Shown here: in pieces, positions 9,037 through 18,106 of the stretch
Numbering within the stretch: position 1 is the stretch's first letter
Layout of the letters: each line of letters starts with the position of its first letter
NCBI RefSeq assembly: GCF_014207705.1
Contig: NZ_JACHIU010000001.1
Location: 3,526,501-3,590,500 of the forward strand
Source: Sphaerisporangium rubeum
GTDB lineage: Bacteria > Actinomycetota > Actinomycetes > Streptosporangiales > Streptosporangiaceae
DNA length: 64,000 nt
Direction of reading: 5' to 3'
Position numbers and translations under genes: made by a program
Notes under the pieces: generated by a model
The model's database searches: none
The model's input: only the letters and a program-made list of their open reading frames with translations
What the model was told of the DNA's origin: nothing

Positions 9037-9246
9037 ATGGCGACGAAGGACACCGGCGGACAGAAGCACACCAGCCGGCAGGACAGCGAGGTCGAGGAGA
9101 CCGAGGCGCAGAGCGGTTCCGACGTCCAGGAGCGTCAGGACAAGCTGACCGACGACGTCGACAACATCCTCGACGAGATCGACGAGGTCCTCGAAGAGAA
9201 CGCCGAGGAGTTCGTCCGTAGCTACGTGCAGAAGGGCGGCGAGTAA
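9037..9246 (+). CDS. pup: prokaryotic ubiquitin-like protein Pup
   Basis: 69 residues, acidic and intrinsically disordered, with the C-terminal half (DDVDNILDEIDEVLEEN and onward) that folds into a helix on Arc's coiled coil. It ends in Gly-Gly-Glu. PafA joins the gamma-carboxylate of this last Glu to substrate lysines. M. tuberculosis Pup ends in Gln and must first be deamidated by Dop; this form is ready for ligation as translated. GCGGAGG sits seven bases before the ATG. It is separated from prcB by a 621-bp non-coding stretch. Confidence 0.97.
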   Translation: MATKDTGGQKHTSRQDSEVEETEAQSGSDVQERQDKLTDDVDNILDEIDEVLEENAEEFVRSYVQKGGE

Positions 9247-9867
9247 GGGGGGAGGTCAGGCTCCGCCCCCGGGCGGCGCGCGCCGCAGCGGCGTCGCCTC
9301 ACCGGCGGGGCGCGGACGAACGCGACCGGCGTCCGCGTCCCGCATACCGATCGATGACGCCGGTCACCCGGCGGTGACCATGCCACGCACGGGGCCGCAC
9401 CCCCGGCCGGTGCGCAGGCACGCTCACCGACCCGTTCCCCGGCCCGCGCGCCGTCCCCGGTGCGCAGCGGTTCCCAGCCGTACCCCCAGGCCGCCTATCA
9501 GTCCCGTCCCCACCCCCAGACCGCCTTTCAGGCCCGTCCCTACCCTTAGGCCGCTTTCAGGCCCGTGTCGATACCCCTGGGCCGCCTCTTCGGGCCTCGC
9601 CACGCGCCTCGGACCGCCTCAGGCCCCGCCGCGCGCCGCTTCCATCGACCACCTGATTCCCGGGACGAGAGACGTGGCCGGTCTCGTCATGTCGTGACAA
9701 CCCGACAACGCGTCGTCGCTCACCCCGGTACGACCGCATATGGGAAGGATGTGGCCTGATGGGCGAAAGTGGTTCGCGCTGAGCTGATCGTGGGAAGTGC
9801 AGACACCACAGCCGCACGAGTAGGGTCGTGGCGTAGGAGTCCTCAGAGGCGTTTGGGAGGGAGTCGC
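9247..9867. other. 621-bp gap between pup and prcB with degenerate repeats
   Basis: No convincing gene is present; every frame is short, and the longest are Pro/Arg-rich. The main structure is the 30-bp repeat array at 9482-9630. A frame from 9421 reads PYPQAAYQSRPHPQTAFQARPYP-like sequence before a stop at 9550, so this could be the remnant of a low-complexity protein tail. The last 100 bp must hold the prcB promoter; I could not choose one. Confidence 0.5.
9482..9630. repeat. about five imperfect 30-bp tandem repeats
   Basis: Units begin near 9482, 9512, 9542, 9573 and 9602 (periods 30, 30, 31, 29) and share ACCCCCAGGCCGCCT followed by TTCAGGCCCGTCCC. Identity decays from left to right. 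There are no unique spacers, so this is not CRISPR. Confidence 0.6.
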
Positions 9868-10704
9868 GTGTCAGCACAGCGGGACCGGTCGGACCACTTG
9901 TTGTTCCTGGACACGGGATCGACGTCGTTCACCGAGTTCGTCCAGTCCTACGCCCCCGGGCTGTTGCCGGCCAGGTTCGAGGCGGCGGGTCCGATCGGTG
10001 ACATGATCCCCCACGCGACCACGATCGTCGCGGCGACGTTCGACGGCGGGGTCGTCATGGCCGGCGACCGCCGGGCCACCGCGGGCAACTACATCTCCCA
10101 GAAGGACATGGACAAGGTCTTCAGGACCGACGACTACTCCTGCATGGGCATCGCCGGCACCGCGAGCACCGGCATCGAGATGGCCCGGCTGTACTGCGTG
10201 GAGCTGGAGCACTACGAGAAGCGCGAGGGCCGCACCCTCTCGGTCGAGGGCAAGGCCAACCGCCTCGCCACCATGATCCGCGGCAACCTCCCGCTGGCGA
10301 TGCAGGGCATGGTGGTCGTGCCGCTGTTCGCCGCCTACGACATCGACGGCGCCGCCGGCCGCATCTTCTCCTACGACGTCGGCGGCGGCCCCTACGAGCA
10401 GAAGCGCTACGCCGCCATCGGCTCGGGCTCCCTGTTCGCGCGTGGCGCGCTGAAGAAGCTGTACCGCGAAGGCGCCACCGCCGACCAGACCGTGCTGGCC
10501 TGCGTGCAGGCCCTGTACGACGCCGCCGACGACGACTCCGCGACCGGCGGGCCCGACGTCACCCGCAAGATCTGGCCGCTCGTCGCCGTCATCGACGACG
10601 AGGGGTTCCGCCGCCTGTCCGACGCCGAGGTCGAGGGCTACGTGCGCCAGGTGCTCGACGCGCGCATGGAGGACCCCGACGGCCCCACCGCACCGCTGCG
10701 CTAG
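9868..10704 (+). CDS. prcB: proteasome beta subunit PrcB
   Basis: Catalytic subunit of the 20S core particle. The 278-residue precursor has a 50-residue propeptide containing [18 protein letters not shown], like the mycobacterial one. Self-processing would expose Thr51 ([12 protein letters not shown]) as the N-terminal nucleophile. Further family features are GDRRAT, GIAGTA and [11 protein letters not shown]. The residue before the nucleophile is Ala where M. tuberculosis has Gly. GTG 9868 is chosen because GGGAGGGAG (9855-9863) precedes it by four bases; the frame extends upstream without a ribosome site. prcA follows after 33 bp. Confidence 0.96.
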   Translation: MSAQRDRSDHLLFLDTGSTSFTEFVQSYAPGLLPARFEAAGPIGDMIPHATTIVAATFDGGVVMAGDRRATAGNYISQKDMDKVFRTDDYSCMGIAGTASTGIEMARLYCVELEHYEKREGRTLSVEGKANRLATMIRGNLPLAMQGMVVVPLFAAYDIDGAAGRIFSYDVGGGPYEQKRYAAIGSGSLFARGALKKLYREGATADQTVLACVQALYDAADDDSATGGPDVTRKIWPLVAVIDDEGFRRLSDAEVEGYVRQVLDARMEDPDGPTAPLR

Positions 10705-10737
10705 TCACCACCCACGGCCACGAGAGGATCACCACCG

Positions 10738-11520
10738 GTGTCCATGCCCTTTGGATATGTGTCCCCAGAACAGGAGATGCGGGACAAGGCCGATTTCGCG
10801 CGGAAGGGCATCGCGCGCGGCCGCAGCGTCGTGGTGCTGCAGTACGAGAACGGCATCCTGTTCGTCGCGCCGAACGCGTCGCGGGCCCTGCACAAGATCA
10901 GCGAGATCTACGACCGCATCGGCTTCGCCGCGGTCGGCAAGTACAACGAGTTCGAGGCGCTGCGCCTCGGCGGCATCCGCTACGCCGACATCAACGGCTA
11001 CACCTACGACCGCGGCGACGTCACCGCGCGCGGCCTCGCCAACCTCTACGCGCAGTCGCTCGGCATGGTGTTCACCGAGTCGCGCAAGCCGTACGAGGTC
11101 GAGCTGGTCGTCGCCGAGGTCGGGGAGGCCAGCTCCGACGACCAGATCTACCGGCTCACCTTCGACGGCTCGGTCACCGACGAGCACGGCTTCGTGGTCA
11201 TGGGTGGCGTGGCCGACACGGTGGCCGGCCGCCTCAAGGACCGCTACCAGGCCGACATGACCCTGGAGGCGGCCCTGGACGCCGCGCTCGGAGCGCTCAC
11301 CGAGCCCGGCGGCGAGCGGCCCCCGGTGTCCCAGCTGGAGGTCGCGGTGCTGGACCGCACCCGTGAGCACCGCAAGTTCCTGCGGCTGGCCGGACCGCGC
11401 CTGGAGCGCCTGATCGCCGGCGCACCCGCCGCGCCGTCGCTCGGCGGCGAGGAGGCCGACGGCGAGGGGGGCCCCGCGACCGCGCCGGAAGGCGACATCG
11501 ACACCGGCTCGGGAGAGTGA
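10738..11520 (+). CDS. prcA: proteasome alpha subunit PrcA
   Basis: Outer-ring subunit that gates the 20S pore and receives the Arc C-terminal tails. The 260 residues begin [21 protein letters not shown], the gate-forming extension and alpha-type H0 helix. The family block [21 protein letters not shown] and the segment FVVMGG near the C-terminal third follow. The last 30 residues are acidic and Gly/Ala-rich. GTG 10738 or ATG 10744 are both possible; GAGAGGAT lies 9-16 bases upstream. It is cotranscribed with prcB. Confidence 0.95.
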   Translation: MSMPFGYVSPEQEMRDKADFARKGIARGRSVVVLQYENGILFVAPNASRALHKISEIYDRIGFAAVGKYNEFEALRLGGIRYADINGYTYDRGDVTARGLANLYAQSLGMVFTESRKPYEVELVVAEVGEASSDDQIYRLTFDGSVTDEHGFVVMGGVADTVAGRLKDRYQADMTLEAALDAALGALTEPGGERPPVSQLEVAVLDRTREHRKFLRLAGPRLERLIAGAPAAPSLGGEEADGEGGPATAPEGDIDTGSGE

Positions 11521-11581
11521 CCTCCTGGAAACGAGGGAAGGATCTCTCCCGTCCGGCGTCGCAGGGGCATAGTGTGATGTG

Positions 11582-12940
11582 ATGGATCGTCGCATATTCG
11601 GCTTGGAGAACGAGTACGGCGTCACCTGCACGTTCCGGGGGCAGCGCAGGCTGTCCCCCGACGAGGTGGCGCGGTACCTGTTCCGCAGAGTCGTGTCCTG
11701 GGGCCGATCGAGCAACGTCTTCCTTCGCAACGGAGCCCGGCTGTATCTCGACGTGGGCAGCCATCCGGAGTACGCCACCCCCGAGTGTGACAACGTCGTG
11801 GAACTCGTCACCCACGACAAGGCGGGGGAGCGCATCCTGGAAGGTCTCCTCGTGGACGCCGAGAAACGTCTGCGCGAGGAAGGCATCGCCGGAGACATCT
11901 ACCTCTTCAAGAACAACACCGACTCGGCGGGCAACTCCTACGGCTGCCACGAGAACTACCTCGTGGGCCGGCACGGGGAGTTCGGGAGGCTCGCCGACGT
12001 CCTGATCCCGTTCCTGGTGACGCGGCAGATCATCTGCGGGGCCGGCAAGGTGCTGCAGACGCCGCGCGGTGCGGTGTACTGCGTGTCCCAGCGAGCCGAG
12101 CACATCTGGGAAGGCGTCTCCAGCGCCACCACCCGGTCCCGGCCGATCATCAACACCCGCGACGAGCCGCACGCCGACGCCGAGCGGTTCCGCCGCCTGC
12201 ACGTCATCGTCGGCGACTCCAACATGAGCGAGGCCACCATGCTGCTCAAGGTCGGCGCCACCGACCTCGTGCTGCGCATGGTCGAGGCCGGCACCGTGAT
12301 GCGCGACCTCAGCCTGGAGAACCCCATCAGGGCGATCCGTGAGGTGTCCCACGACATGACGGGCCGCCGGCGCGTGCGCCTCGCCAACGGACGCGAGGCG
12401 TCGTCCCTGGAGATCCAGCAGGAGTACCTGTCCAAGGCCCGCGACTTCGTGGACCGCCGCGGCGGTGACGCCATCACCCGGCGGGTCCTTGAGCTGTGGG
12501 AGCGCACCCTGCGTGCCGTCGAGACCGGCGACCTCGACCTCGTGGCCCGCGAGATCGACTGGGTGACCAAGTTCCAGCTCATCGAGCGCTACCGCGAGAA
12601 GTACGATCTGCCGCTCTCCTCGCCGCGCATCGCACAGCTCGACCTCGCCTACCACGACGTCCACCGCAAGCGGGGGCTGTTCTACCTGTTGCAGCGGCGC
12701 GGCGCCGTGGAGCGCGTGGCGTCCGACCTGAAGATCTTCGAGGCCAAGTCCGTGCCGCCGCAGACCACCAGGGCCCGGCTGCGCGGCGAGTTCATCCGCA
12801 AGGCCCAGGAGAAACGGCGCGACTTCACCGTCGACTGGGTGCACCTGAAGCTCAACGACCAGGCACAGCGCACGGTGCTGTGCAAGGACCCGTTCCGCAG
12901 CGTGGACGAGCGGGTGGACAAACTCATCGCCGGCATGTGA
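11582..12940 (+). CDS. pafA: Pup-protein ligase PafA
   Basis: ATP-dependent ligase that phosphorylates the C-terminal Glu of Pup and transfers it to substrate lysines. The 452 residues match M. tuberculosis PafA almost block for block: [64 protein letters not shown] and [20 protein letters not shown]. It lacks the extra loop of Dop. TAGTGT (11570-11575) ends six bases before ATG 11582 and no ribosome site is present. A leaderless start there, or at the GTG in frame at 11579, is therefore likely. Confidence 0.97.
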   Translation: MDRRIFGLENEYGVTCTFRGQRRLSPDEVARYLFRRVVSWGRSSNVFLRNGARLYLDVGSHPEYATPECDNVVELVTHDKAGERILEGLLVDAEKRLREEGIAGDIYLFKNNTDSAGNSYGCHENYLVGRHGEFGRLADVLIPFLVTRQIICGAGKVLQTPRGAVYCVSQRAEHIWEGVSSATTRSRPIINTRDEPHADAERFRRLHVIVGDSNMSEATMLLKVGATDLVLRMVEAGTVMRDLSLENPIRAIREVSHDMTGRRRVRLANGREASSLEIQQEYLSKARDFVDRRGGDAITRRVLELWERTLRAVETGDLDLVAREIDWVTKFQLIERYREKYDLPLSSPRIAQLDLAYHDVHRKRGLFYLLQRRGAVERVASDLKIFEAKSVPPQTTRARLRGEFIRKAQEKRRDFTVDWVHLKLNDQAQRTVLCKDPFRSVDERVDKLIAGM

Positions 12941-12966
12941 GCCCGCGGCCCCGCCTGCGCGCGTAC

Positions 12967-12981
12967 GGTGAAATTTTCACC
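12967..12981. promoter_or_regulatory. 15-bp perfect palindrome, GGTGAAATTTTCACC
   Basis: Arms of seven bases around a central T lie 26 bp after pafA and 210 bp before the FKBP gene. The AT-rich core stands out in high-GC surroundings. It looks like a dimer-binding site; the regulator is unknown. Confidence 0.5.
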
Positions 12982-13191
12982 CGCGCGCCGGTGGGGCCTA
13001 CGGCTGCCTGTGGTCGTCGGCAGGGCCTTTGACCTGCGACGACGTCTCCGTGGGTCACCAGGTGGCGGCGGCGGCGTCCGGCCAGGGAAAGGCGAGGTCA
13101 GGCTTCGGCAAGCGCACTCGCCGTGACGGTCTTGGCGGCCACGGCGGTCAGGTAATGTGACGCGGACGTGTCGTCTTCCCGAGGGATCCCC

Positions 13192-14139
13192 ATGCGCCGA
13201 CTGGCCGTTCTCGCCGCCGCAGTGCCATTGCTGTTCGCCGTCGCCTGCGGGTCCGGTGGCGGCACGGCGGCCAAGCCGACCACGCCGGCGTCCGGCGTGA
13301 AGGTCGCGGGGGACTTCGGCAAGAAGCCGCAGGTGACGTTCCCCACCGGCAAGCCCCCGGTGTCCTCCTCCGTCGAGACGATCAAGGAAGGGCAGGGCGA
13401 TCTCGTCAAGGACGGCGACTCGGTCGTCACCAACCTGACCGCCTGGAACTGGGACGGCAAGCAGAACGCCGCCACCGGGTCCACCTACGACGACGGCGCG
13501 CCGCAGCTCATCAAGGTCGACAAGAAGCTCCCCGCGGTGATCCACAAGGCGTTCCAGGACGCCAAGCCCGGCGGCCGTTTCCTCGCCGTCGTCGCCAAGG
13601 ACAGCCTCACCCCCGAGCAGGCCGCGCAGGCCCAGTCCCAGGGTGCCGACACCTCCGCCGCCAGCGTCTTCGTCGTGGACGTCGTCGGCGTCCCCACCGC
13701 CAAGGCGGCCCAGGGCCAGGCCACCGACCCCGCACTCGCCGGTGTGAAACTGGAGAACCCCGGCGGCGACAAGGCCCCCACTCTCACCACCAAGACCTCC
13801 CTGCCGGCCCCCAAGGAGCTCGTCAGCAAGGTCGTCATCAAGGGCACCGGCCCCGTCGTCAAGGCCGGCCAGACCATCCTCGTCCAGTACACCGGCAAGA
13901 TCTGGGGCACCGACCTCCAGTTCGACAGCTCCTGGGAACGCGGCGAGCCCGTGATGTTCCCCATCGGCGAGAGCAAGGTCATCAAGGGCTGGGACCAAAC
14001 CCTGGTCGGCTCCACCGTAGGCAGCCGCATCCTCGTCACCATCCCCCCGGAACTCGGCTACGGCAAGAACGGCTCCGGCGACAAGATCAAGGGCACCGAC
14101 ACCCTCGTCTTCGTCATCGACGTCCTCGGCGTCTACTGA
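13192..14139 (+). CDS. FKBP-type peptidyl-prolyl isomerase lipoprotein
   Basis: 315 residues with a lipoprotein signal, LLFAVACGSGG, so Cys would be lipidated and the protein anchored outside the membrane. The C-terminal FKBP domain (about 215-315) has VLVQYTGKIW, FDSSWERGEPVMFPIG, VIKGWDQTLVG and VTIPPELGYG, the proline-isomerase site residues. An upstream region (about 60-175) looks like a second, degenerate FKBP domain, with QDAKPGGRFLAVV in place of the flap. ATG 13192 follows GAGGGAT; an upstream in-frame GTG at 13168 would spoil the signal peptide. FKBP genes are common near pafBC in actinobacteria. Confidence 0.9.
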   Translation: MRRLAVLAAAVPLLFAVACGSGGGTAAKPTTPASGVKVAGDFGKKPQVTFPTGKPPVSSSVETIKEGQGDLVKDGDSVVTNLTAWNWDGKQNAATGSTYDDGAPQLIKVDKKLPAVIHKAFQDAKPGGRFLAVVAKDSLTPEQAAQAQSQGADTSAASVFVVDVVGVPTAKAAQGQATDPALAGVKLENPGGDKAPTLTTKTSLPAPKELVSKVVIKGTGPVVKAGQTILVQYTGKIWGTDLQFDSSWERGEPVMFPIGESKVIKGWDQTLVGSTVGSRILVTIPPELGYGKNGSGDKIKGTDTLVFVIDVLGVY

Positions 14140-14216
14140 CCCCGGCCCCCAGGCCCGACCCACGAGCAACCCCGGCCGACCCCCACGTAAGATCACCCGG
14201 CCGACCCCGCCGACGA

Positions 14217-14306
14217 GAGCCGGCCGTTCTCGCTCACGAGCAAGAGCCGGCCGTTCTCGCTCACGAGTGAGAGCCGGCCGTTCTCGCTCACGAGTGAGAG
14301 CCGGCC
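14217..14306. repeat. three 27-bp tandem repeats plus a partial fourth
   Basis: Units at 14217-14243, 14244-14270 and 14271-14297 begin GAGCCGGCCGTTCTCGCTCA. They differ at only three bases (ending GAGCAA, GAGTGA, GAGTGA). A 9-bp partial unit follows. The near-identity implies recent expansion. Confidence 0.8.
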
Positions 14307-14329
14307 GACCCGCCGGAGAAGAGACACTT

Positions 14330-14593
14330 CCTCCCGGCCTTGGGGTGACGAGGATCGGCGCCGCGGCGGTGGGGTCCACGTGCGGTGAATCCGGCGCCTG
14401 GTACGGCGGCCCGCCGTCGTCGTGTGAGTGGAGGGTCCAGCCACCGGGTCCGTGGAGCCGGTCGTCTCGGTCTGCGAGGCAGGCACTTTCTCCGGGGAGG
14501 CTGGTACTTCTTCCCGGCCTGGGTTCGACGAGAGTCGGCGCCGCGGCGGTGGGGTCCACGTGCGGTGAATCCGGTGCCTGGTACGGCGGCCCG
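14330..14593. repeat. two 84-bp direct repeats spaced 180 bp apart
   Basis: 14330-14413 and 14510-14593 share GGCGCCGCGGCGGTGGGGTC and flanking sequence ending in GGTACGGCGGCCCG. Only about nine bases differ. They lie outside recognisable genes, suggesting a tandem 180-bp duplication that has since diverged in its spacer. Confidence 0.75.
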
Positions 14594-14619
14594 CGCTCGG
14601 GAGCGCGGTGCCGTCGGGA

Positions 14620-15690
14620 TCATGTGGTCAGGAGGGTCGCGGTGTGGCGGCCGGCGGCGGCTGCTGTGAGGAAGGAGGCGGGGTCCTCCTTGAGGCCGCG
14701 GCCCATCGTGGAGAGGCGGACGGGGGAGTGCTCCAGGGCCTCGTAGAGGCCGGTCACGGGGACATGTACCAGTTCGTGGCGGGAGGACAGGGTAGCGGCG
14801 GCGGTGCTCACCTGTTGGCCGAAGGGGCCGGGGAGGTCGGGGACGACCACTTGGGCTCGGGCCAGGGCCACGCGGCCGTAGGCGGTCAGGGAGTGGTGGG
14901 AGACGCCTCGGTGGCGGTCTCTGGCGTCTCCTTCGCTGACGCGCAGGGACGCCACGGGGCGGCCGGAGAGCACGGAGGCGGCGTTGACGGCCTCACCGGC
15001 GGAGACGCCGGAGAAACCCCACCGGGTGCCGGTCCCGAGGTTCCCGGGGCCCTGGGCCACGACGGCGACGTCGGCGGACAGCACGTGGCGGGCCGCCAGG
15101 AGGCCGGTGTGGAGGGTCACGGCCTCCACGTCGCCGCCGAAGGCCTGGCCGGTGGTCACCACGCCGCAGAGCCAGCCGATCTCCCGCAGCCGGGCCGCCG
15201 ACATGGAGAACCACGCCGGTAGCGCGCCGCCGTCGGTCATCACGTACGCCACGCGGACCCCGGGCCGGGCCGCGAACAGGCCGCACAGGACGGCCGGCAG
15301 CGCCGAGTGCAGGTCGGCGACCACGACCGGCATGCCGGACACCGAGTCGGCGTCACGCAGCACGTCGTGATGAGGCGACCCCTGCTCGTCCGCCCCCTGC
15401 ACCGTCGCCTGCAGCGGCGTGTACCGCGCCTTGACCAGGTGGCCGGGACCGGATGGATCTTCCGGCAAACGGTCCGGAATCGCCACGACCATGGCGTACC
15501 CTCCCGTACCAAGGCCCATGGCGAGCGCGGTCGTGTTGAGCAGCACCGTGTCGCCGGGCTCGGGACGGCCCACCAGAGGGGGGTAGGCCAGTGCCCGGCA
15601 GTTCCCCTCCGGAAGCGTCACGTCCAGTTCCACCGCGCCCGGCCACTCGCGCCGGACCGCGGCCACCTCACCCTTGCGCCATCTGATCAC
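14620..15690 (-). CDS. DUF3866 family protein
   Basis: 356 residues of an actinobacterial family without a known reaction. Visible features are the N-terminal block AVELDVTLPEGNCRALAYPPLVG, a Rossmann-like middle with PVVVADLHSALPAVLCG and VAYVMTDGGALP, and VVAQGPGNLGTGTRWGFSG towards the C-terminus. No signal peptide or membrane helix is seen. The GTG at 15690 follows TACCCT by seven bases on the minus strand, so it is probably leaderless. That -10 overlaps the -10 of the divergent pafB. The family often lies beside pafBC. Confidence 0.85.
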   Translation of the reverse strand: MIRWRKGEVAAVRREWPGAVELDVTLPEGNCRALAYPPLVGRPEPGDTVLLNTTALAMGLGTGGYAMVVAIPDRLPEDPSGPGHLVKARYTPLQATVQGADEQGSPHHDVLRDADSVSGMPVVVADLHSALPAVLCGLFAARPGVRVAYVMTDGGALPAWFSMSAARLREIGWLCGVVTTGQAFGGDVEAVTLHTGLLAARHVLSADVAVVAQGPGNLGTGTRWGFSGVSAGEAVNAASVLSGRPVASLRVSEGDARDRHRGVSHHSLTAYGRVALARAQVVVPDLPGPFGQQVSTAAATLSSRHELVHVPVTGLYEALEHSPVRLSTMGRGLKEDPASFLTAAAAGRHTATLLTT

Positions 15691-15697
15691 GCCGGAA

Positions 15698-15707
15698 AGG
15701 GTAGCGT
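15698..15707. promoter_or_regulatory. overlapping divergent -10 elements of DUF3866 and pafB
   Basis: On the minus strand TACCCT covers 15703-15698, seven bases before the DUF3866 GTG. On the plus strand TAGCGT covers 15702-15707, 21 bases before the pafB ATG. They share two base pairs, so polymerase cannot occupy both at once. Confidence 0.45.
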
Positions 15708-15728
15708 TTCCCCGGGAAAGGAGGCCCG

Positions 15729-16673
15729 ATGTCCCGCCGGAAGACCGAGCGGCTGCTGAACCTCGTCATCTGCCTGCTCGCCACCCGGCGCCCGCTCAGC
15801 GCCGAGCAGATCCGTCATGCCGTCCCCGGCTACGACTCCGGCAACGACGAGGCCTTCCAGCGCATGTTCGAGCGCGACAAGAACGAATTGCGTGAGATCG
15901 GCATCCCGATCGAGGTGCACCGCGACCCCTGGGAGGACGAGCCGGGGTACCGCATCGTGCGCCAGTCGTACGAGCTGCCCGAGATCACCCTGGAGCCGGA
16001 CGAGGCCGCGGTGCTGGGCCTGGCGGCGCAGGTGTGGCAGCGCGCCAACCTGGCCGAGGCCGCGAGCGGCGCGCTGCTGAAGCTGCGCGCGGCCGGGGTG
16101 CAGACCGACGAGGAGTCCGCGGGCCCGCTGGAGCTGCGGGTCGACACCCGCGACCCGGCGTTCCCCGCGCTGTGGGAGGCGGTGCGCGACCGCAGGGCCG
16201 TCAGGTTCGACTACCGCACGGCCGGCAGCGAGGTCGTGCTGACCCGCACCGTGGAGCCGTGGGGTGTGGTCAGCCGCCGGGGCCGCTGGTACGTCGTCGG
16301 CCACGACCACGAGCGGAACGCGCCACGGGTGTTCCGGCTGAGCCGCGTCTGCGGTCCCGTCACCCCGGTCGGCCGTCCCGGCGTGGTGTCGGTGCCGCCG
16401 GGTGTGGACATCCGCTCCATGGTCGGCCACCGCGACAGCCTCCTGCCCGAGCGCAGGGCCACCGTGATGGTGCGTGAGGGCACCTGCCAGTGGCTGCGCC
16501 AGGCGGGGGAGGTCACCCCCGGCAAGGAAGGCTGGGACGTCGTCACGCTCGACTTCACCGACGCCGACTGGCTGGCCGGTTCGGTGGTCGGCTTCGGCGC
16601 CGACGCCGAGATCGTCGATCCCCCGGACGCGCGCGAGGCCGTGATCCGCCGCCTGAAGGGAGCCATGGCGTGA
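15729..16673 (+). CDS. pafB: WYL-domain transcriptional regulator PafB
   Basis: 314 residues: an N-terminal winged helix (about 1-65, ERLLNLVICLLATRRPLSAEQIR), a linker and a WYL domain centred on WGVVSRRGRWYVVGHDHER, followed by the C-terminal extension. In mycobacteria PafB and PafC form a heterodimer that activates the LexA-independent DNA-damage regulon; the names reflect only their linkage to pafA. GAAAGGAGG lies six bases before the ATG. pafC follows after a 139-bp gap that I cannot read as coding. Confidence 0.93.
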   Translation: MSRRKTERLLNLVICLLATRRPLSAEQIRHAVPGYDSGNDEAFQRMFERDKNELREIGIPIEVHRDPWEDEPGYRIVRQSYELPEITLEPDEAAVLGLAAQVWQRANLAEAASGALLKLRAAGVQTDEESAGPLELRVDTRDPAFPALWEAVRDRRAVRFDYRTAGSEVVLTRTVEPWGVVSRRGRWYVVGHDHERNAPRVFRLSRVCGPVTPVGRPGVVSVPPGVDIRSMVGHRDSLLPERRATVMVREGTCQWLRQAGEVTPGKEGWDVVTLDFTDADWLAGSVVGFGADAEIVDPPDAREAVIRRLKGAMA

Positions 16674-16812
16674 CCGAACGCCGGTCAGATCCGGCCATCA
16701 GGCGGCGTGTGGCCGTCCGGCGGCAAGGCGCCGGAGCAGCCGCTTGCCGTGAAGCCGGTGGGGCCGTGCGGCGAGTGGTCCGGTGCGTGCGCCGCCGGGG
16801 GAGGGGACGCAC

Positions 16813-17775
16813 GTGAGCACCGCCGACCGGCTGCCGCGCCTGCTGGCGCTGGTGCCGTACCTCATGTCGCATCCGGGTGCGCAGGTCCCCGAGGTGGCCA
16901 AGCTGTTCGGCCTCACCGAGAAGCAGCTCGTCGACGACCTGCAACTGGTGTGGATGTGCGGGCTGCCCGGCCACACCCCCGGCGACCTGATCGACGTGTC
17001 GTGGGACGGCGGCGAGATCCTGATCGACAACGCCGAGACCATCGCGCGGCCGCTGCGCCTCGGCGTGGACGAGGCCAGCGCGCTCCTGGTGGCGCTACGC
17101 ATGCTGTCGGAGCTGCCGGAGTTCGCCGAGGGTGACGCGCTGTCGCGCGTGATCGCCAAGCTGGAGCGCGCGGCCGGCGAAGGCGCGGCGGCGGTGAGCA
17201 GCCAGGTCGCGTTCACCCCTGACGCCACCGTGGACGCCGCCGCGGCGGCGACGGTCACCGACGCGCTGCGCAAGGGCCGCCGTCTCTCGCTGCGCTACTA
17301 CGTGCCGGGCCGCGACGAGATCACTCCGCGTGAGGTCGACCCCACCCGGCTGGTGATGGTCGACGGCCGCTCCTACCTGGAGGGGTGGTGCTACCGGGCT
17401 GACGGCATGCGGCTGTTCCGGCTCGACCGCGTGATCGGTGTGACGATGCTGGAGGTCGAGGCCGACCCTCCCGCGGACGCCGGGCCGATCGACGTCACCG
17501 ACGGCGTCTTCCGGCCGTCCCCCACCGACGAGCTGGTGGAGCTGGAGCTCACCCCGGGGGGCCGCTGGGTCGCCGAGTACTACCCCTGCGAAGAGGTCTC
17601 CGAGCTCGGCGAGGGCCGCCTGCGGGTCACGCTGCGGGCCCGCGACCAGGGCTGGCTGGTACGGCTGGCGCTGCGCCTCGGTGACACCGGCCGCGTGGTT
17701 TCCCCGGCGTCCCTGGCCGCGCGCGTGCGTGAGCACGCCAAGGCCGCGCTGTCCCGCTACGAGTCCACCGGCTGA
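16813..17775 (+). CDS. pafC: WYL-domain transcriptional regulator PafC
   Basis: 320 residues, partner of PafB. The N-terminal winged helix (PRLLALVPYLMSHPGAQVPEVA) is followed by the WYL region containing VDGRSYLEGWCYRADGMRLFRLDRV and a C-terminal extension. GTG 16813 is preceded by GGGGGAGGGG (16797-16806), six bases away. An in-frame start at 16783 has no ribosome site. Confidence 0.92.
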   Translation: MSTADRLPRLLALVPYLMSHPGAQVPEVAKLFGLTEKQLVDDLQLVWMCGLPGHTPGDLIDVSWDGGEILIDNAETIARPLRLGVDEASALLVALRMLSELPEFAEGDALSRVIAKLERAAGEGAAAVSSQVAFTPDATVDAAAAATVTDALRKGRRLSLRYYVPGRDEITPREVDPTRLVMVDGRSYLEGWCYRADGMRLFRLDRVIGVTMLEVEADPPADAGPIDVTDGVFRPSPTDELVELELTPGGRWVAEYYPCEEVSELGEGRLRVTLRARDQGWLVRLALRLGDTGRVVSPASLAARVREHAKAALSRYESTG

Positions 17776-17852
17776 CCCGGGCCGGCGCGATGTCCGGTTC
17801 TCATCGGGCTTGCGGCGCGACGCCACGCGGCGGTTCGGTACAGTGCCGGGTC

Positions 17853-18041
17853 ATGACCTGGATCTACGGCGCGGTGGCGCTCGGGGTCGCCGGCCTGGTG
17901 CCGCTGGTGGTCCTCACGGCCCGCCTGGCGGTGTCGGCCCGGCGGCTGGCGGGTGAAATCGAGCGGGCCACCGCTCTTCTCGCCCCTGTACGGGAACGTC
18001 TCAGCACGGCGAACGTCACTTCAGGACGGCAGGAGGGGTGA
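17853..18041 (+). CDS. small single-pass membrane protein, unknown function
   Basis: 62 residues: one N-terminal transmembrane helix (about 3-25, IYGAVALGVAGLVPLVVL) and a charged cytoplasmic tail with a short amphipathic helix. It lies between pafC and tatA in the same direction, so it may be part of that operon. TACAGT (17839-17844) ends eight bases before the ATG, suggesting its own leaderless promoter. No family assignment. Confidence 0.6.
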   Translation: MTWIYGAVALGVAGLVPLVVLTARLAVSARRLAGEIERATALLAPVRERLSTANVTSGRQEG

Positions 18042-18106
18042 AGTAACTGGCCAGGGGAGCGTACGATCGGTGCTGAGACGCACGTCGCCCGCCTTAAGGA
18101 AGTGTC

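Larger units (their letters stand above)
14140..14619. other. 480-bp repeat-rich gap between the FKBP and DUF3866 genes
   Basis: The gap holds a 3 x 27-bp array (14217-14297) and two 84-bp direct repeats 180 bp apart. Minus-strand frames through it read as repetitive peptides, but none has a supported start. I take it as non-coding or decayed. Confidence 0.5.

Noticed and set aside
9769-9867. Upstream extension of prcB to an earlier start at 9769
   Set aside because: GGGAGGGAG precedes GTG 9868 and the known propeptide begins there.
14193-14486. Minus-strand repeat peptide of the type SENGRLSLV
   Set aside because: It is created by the 27-bp tandem repeat, whose period is a multiple of three. 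No ribosome site or homology supports it.
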